From the NCBI GenBank assembly GCA_049522565.1, contig JBEKNT010000350.1, positions 1-7,539 on the forward strand: a stretch of DNA of 7,539 nucleotides, in the 5' to 3' direction. The notes beneath the pieces were generated by a model, which was given only the letters and a program-made list of their open reading frames with translations, made no database searches and was not told the DNA's origin. Each line of letters starts with the position of its first letter. The stretch's first letter is position 1. Shown piece after piece: positions 6,002-7,539 of this stretch. The DNA comes from JASHVB01 sp049522565. Lineage in GTDB: Bacteria; Pseudomonadota; Alphaproteobacteria; Acetobacterales; Acetobacteraceae. Both the position numbers and the translations under genes were made by a program.

Positions 6002-6138
6002 CTTGCTCGCCAGGGCAATCGCCTTTGGCCGCACTGGCCGATTCGTCGTGGCGACCCCCGGGCGCTCGACCCGCGGCCGCCATGACGAGAGGACGGTCGC
6101 AGCGCAGGACTCCAATGCGATCGCCCTGACTTGCTCGC
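6002..6138. repeat. Possible 120-bp inverted-repeat element with flanking direct repeats
   Basis: CAGGGCAATCGCCTTTGG (6011-6028) is imperfectly complementary to CCAATGCGATCGCCCTG (6112-6128); the outer twelve bases match at eleven positions. Immediately outside are direct repeats CTTGCTCGC at 6002-6010 and 6130-6138. A core of about 6010-6129 between 8-9 bp duplications looks like a transposed miniature element or another dispersed palindrome. The match is imperfect and the region is GC-rich, so chance is not excluded. Nothing in it codes convincingly. Confidence 0.4.
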
Positions 6139-6265
6139 TTGCCGTGGCGCATGGGGCACCGGCGGGGTTCAATCGCTCGCATCAGGAGTGCAGCCATCGT
6201 CCCGGCGGGGCCGGCAGGCTCGACCGGCAGGTGGCAGCCGCACAGCGCCAACCCGCCGCATTCGG

Positions 6266-6592
6266 CTACGGCCTGGGCTGCTTGTCGCGGACTGCTGCCG
6301 TTATCTCAAGGGCCAATGCGTCCATCATGCTCTTGTCGGGAACGCGGCCATGCGGATACCGCTGCTTCGCCTCCCGGGCGGCCAAGTCGCGCAACACGAC
6401 CCACAGGCCTTTGGCTGTTTCGGCGTGACCGCACAGGCACGCCCGGCGAATGAGGTTTACCAGTTCGTCGGACATCCGCCGCCGCATGGAGCGGCTGATC
6501 CGATCGCGGATAGCCGCCTCGCTTACCTGGTTCACAGCGGCGACTTGTGTCGCGTTGCCCGTTCTCCTCGGGCGCAGAAACTGCCGCATCAT
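6266..6592 (-). CDS. Conserved-looking hypothetical protein, about 108 residues
   Basis: I do not recognise the family. The minus-strand frame reads like a real small protein: mixed, mostly helical composition, with a coherent segment from SDELVNLIRRACLCGHAETA (41-60) through WVVLRDLAAREAKQRYP to KSMMDALALEITAA (88-101). The opposite-strand frames over the same bases are Arg/Pro/Ser-rich and unconvincing. Residues about 17-32 (QVAAVNQVSEAAIRDR) have the spacing of a helix-turn-helix, with Val-Ser where such motifs often have Gly-Val-Ser; this is a weak resemblance only. Two adjacent ATGs begin the frame. GGGG (6596-6599) sits six bases from the second (6589-6587) and only three from the first, so translation may start one codon later. 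Met36 or Met40 are other possible starts. It stands alone, convergent with the CoA-transferase and divergent from what follows. A TATAGT sequence lies upstream, but no well-spaced -35 was found. Confidence 0.6.
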   Translation of the reverse strand: MMRQFLRPRRTGNATQVAAVNQVSEAAIRDRISRSMRRRMSDELVNLIRRACLCGHAETAKGLWVVLRDLAAREAKQRYPHGRVPDKSMMDALALEITAAVRDKQPRP

Positions 6593-6807
6593 TTTCCCCG
6601 GAGTAAGCCGGACAGCGGGACTATAGGCTGCATGGCTTCAACCCGGTTTCATTGCCAGTTCACTGCGGGCCCGTGTGCCGCGGCGCGGCAGGGAGTCGGC
6701 CTGCCGCCACGGGTCCGGTCGTGCCGTCCGTTTCACGGGTTTGCCGATTTTCGGCGTGGCCGCGGCAGCCGCCGGCGTCGTCGCCACCGTCCCGTGCAAA
6801 CGCCCGG

Positions 6808-6963
6808 GTGTCCGGCGTTCTGCGCCTCGACGATCTGACGGACCGCGGAAATCTGCCGTATTGGCTGCCCTTCCTGGACACGTATCGAACCCTGTGCGTG
6901 GCGCCGCCGCCGGATTTCCGGCGCCTGCTTAAGGAAATTTGGGAGGTGCGGCTCGTCGCCTGA
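6808..6963 (+). pseudogene. Short ORF or C-terminal gene remnant, 51 codons
   Basis: From GTG 6808 the frame gives a 51-residue peptide containing RGNLPYWLPFLDTYRTL, then APPPDFRRLLKEIWEVRLVA and a stop. This stretch has a believable protein-like composition, with aromatic and acidic residues in sensible alternation. The same frame upstream of about 6800 is Arg/Pro/Ser-rich and has no Shine-Dalgarno or convincing ATG. I therefore read it as the conserved end of a small protein whose beginning has been lost, or possibly a tiny intact gene. The family is not recognised. No ribosome binding site is seen at GTG 6808. Confidence 0.35.
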
Positions 6964-7131
6964 TGCCTCGCGGCCATGTGCATGGGGCAATTGGTCAACC
7001 AGAATGCTGCCGACCGGCCGGCACCTGGATTTCGACCCATGCCGGTTCCTCGCGCCCAACGCCCCGCACGGGTAATCCAATCGACAGCGAATGGCCCCGC
7101 AGGCAGATCCATGATACCATCAGTCGCAACT

Positions 7132-7136
7132 GGAGG
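7132..7136 (+). promoter_or_regulatory. Strong ribosome binding site of the Uma2-family gene
   Basis: GGAGG six bases before ATG 7143. It fixes this start and shows the gene is translated from its own leader. ATGATACCAT at 7111-7120 could hold a -10 element, but no -35 at proper spacing was seen. Confidence 0.7.
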
Positions 7137-7142
7137 CTTCCG

Positions 7143-7539
7143 ATGAACCTCGCTCAACCCAGGACCGATGGATACTACTCCCGCGAGGAGTTCAGGCGGT
7201 GGTGCGAAGCCCAGACGAAGGGCCGCTACGAACGCGTGGACGGCTGGATCGTGGCCATGGCACCCGAGCGCGGCGCGCACCTGCGGGTCAAGGGAGCAAT
7301 CTACAAGGCGCTGGATCGCGCGGTGACCGCCGCCGGTGTGCCTTGCCAGGCATTGCCCGATGGCGCGACGGTGGAAACCGGCGACAGTGACTACGAACCG
7401 GACGCCCTGGTGAATTGTGGCGAGCCAATGGCCGACGACGCGGTCGCAGCGCCGAGCCCGGTGATCGTCGTCGAAGTGCTTTCACCTGGCACGACGTCGA
7501 CGGATACCGGCGGCAAGTTGGCGGACTATTTCCGCGTGC
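7143..7539 (+). CDS. Uma2-family (DUF820) PD-(D/E)XK-like protein, 3' end missing
   Basis: The first 132 residues of a Uma2-family protein; members are usually about 180-200 residues, so roughly the last third lies beyond the window. Uma2 proteins have a restriction-endonuclease-like PD-(D/E)XK fold, and their biological role is largely unknown. Seen: the family N-terminus YYSREEFRRWCEAQTKGRYE (11-30) leading to RVDGWIVAMAPERGAH; then YEPDALV with Asp87; PVIVVEVLSPGT with Glu111 and Leu113 (the E-x-L form of E-x-K); and GGKLADYFRV with Lys125, also typical of the family. The predicted metal-binding residues visible here are therefore intact. The start ATG has a strong GGAGG upstream. It appears to be a single gene with its own leader. 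Uma2 genes often occur in many copies in one genome, which fits a scattered, accessory character for this end of the window. Confidence 0.9.
   Translation, partial: MNLAQPRTDGYYSREEFRRWCEAQTKGRYERVDGWIVAMAPERGAHLRVKGAIYKALDRAVTAAGVPCQALPDGATVETGDSDYEPDALVNCGEPMADDAVAAPSPVIVVEVLSPGTTSTDTGGKLADYFRV

Noticed and set aside
6995..7120. 41-codon minus-strand ORF overlapping the Uma2 leader
   Set aside because: It starts at ATG but has no properly spaced ribosome binding site. Its composition is not clearly protein-like and it is too short to support without homology.
6660..7280. 206-codon minus-strand open frame
   Set aside because: It spans the start of the Uma2 gene and the short + ORF in antisense. 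It is Arg/Gly-rich with no motif.

Overview
The window is GC-rich (about two-thirds G+C by eye). It reads as a piece of a proteobacterial chromosome, most likely alphaproteobacterial, possibly Rhodospirillales or Acetobacteraceae. This rests on the fused LivM-LivG protein, the two classes of palindromic intergenic repeat (ends GTCATTGCGAGG and GTCATGCCCGGGC) and the Uma2-family gene. It is inference from style, not a database match.

Bases 1-3670 hold a tightly packed + strand operon. It contains the C-terminal part of a LivH-type permease, a fused LivM permease-LivG ATPase, a LivF ATPase and a MarR-family regulator. Each junction overlaps (TGATG, ATGA, then 14 bp), which indicates translational coupling. 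The periplasmic binding protein and the start of livH would lie upstream of the window.

Bases 3671-5971 hold two + strand CoA-metabolism genes, a MaoC-like hot-dog hydratase and a CaiB/BaiF (class III) CoA-transferase. They are separated from the operon and from each other by repeat-rich spacers. The first spacer carries a 92-bp palindromic repeat. The second carries a palindromic repeat split by a 106-bp inverted-repeat element, which itself contains a terminator-like hairpin. Three 19-20 bp tandem repeats follow just upstream of the CoA-transferase. Together the genes suggest uptake of a carboxylic acid (not necessarily an amino acid), its activation by CoA transfer and hydration of an enoyl-CoA, with MarR as a possible sensor. 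The substrate cannot be named from this sequence.

Bases 5972-7539 are sparse. They hold a possible 120-bp inverted-repeat element flanked by 8-9 bp direct repeats, a minus-strand hypothetical gene of about 108 codons and a short plus-strand ORF or gene remnant. At the right edge is the start of a Uma2-family (PD-(D/E)XK-like) protein with a strong ribosome binding site, cut off by the window end. I see nothing supportable in 6139-6265, 6593-6807 or 6964-7120.

No tRNA, rRNA, CRISPR array or transposase gene was recognised. I did not find a clearly new biological system. The most unusual observation is the nested mini-element in 4466-4653.
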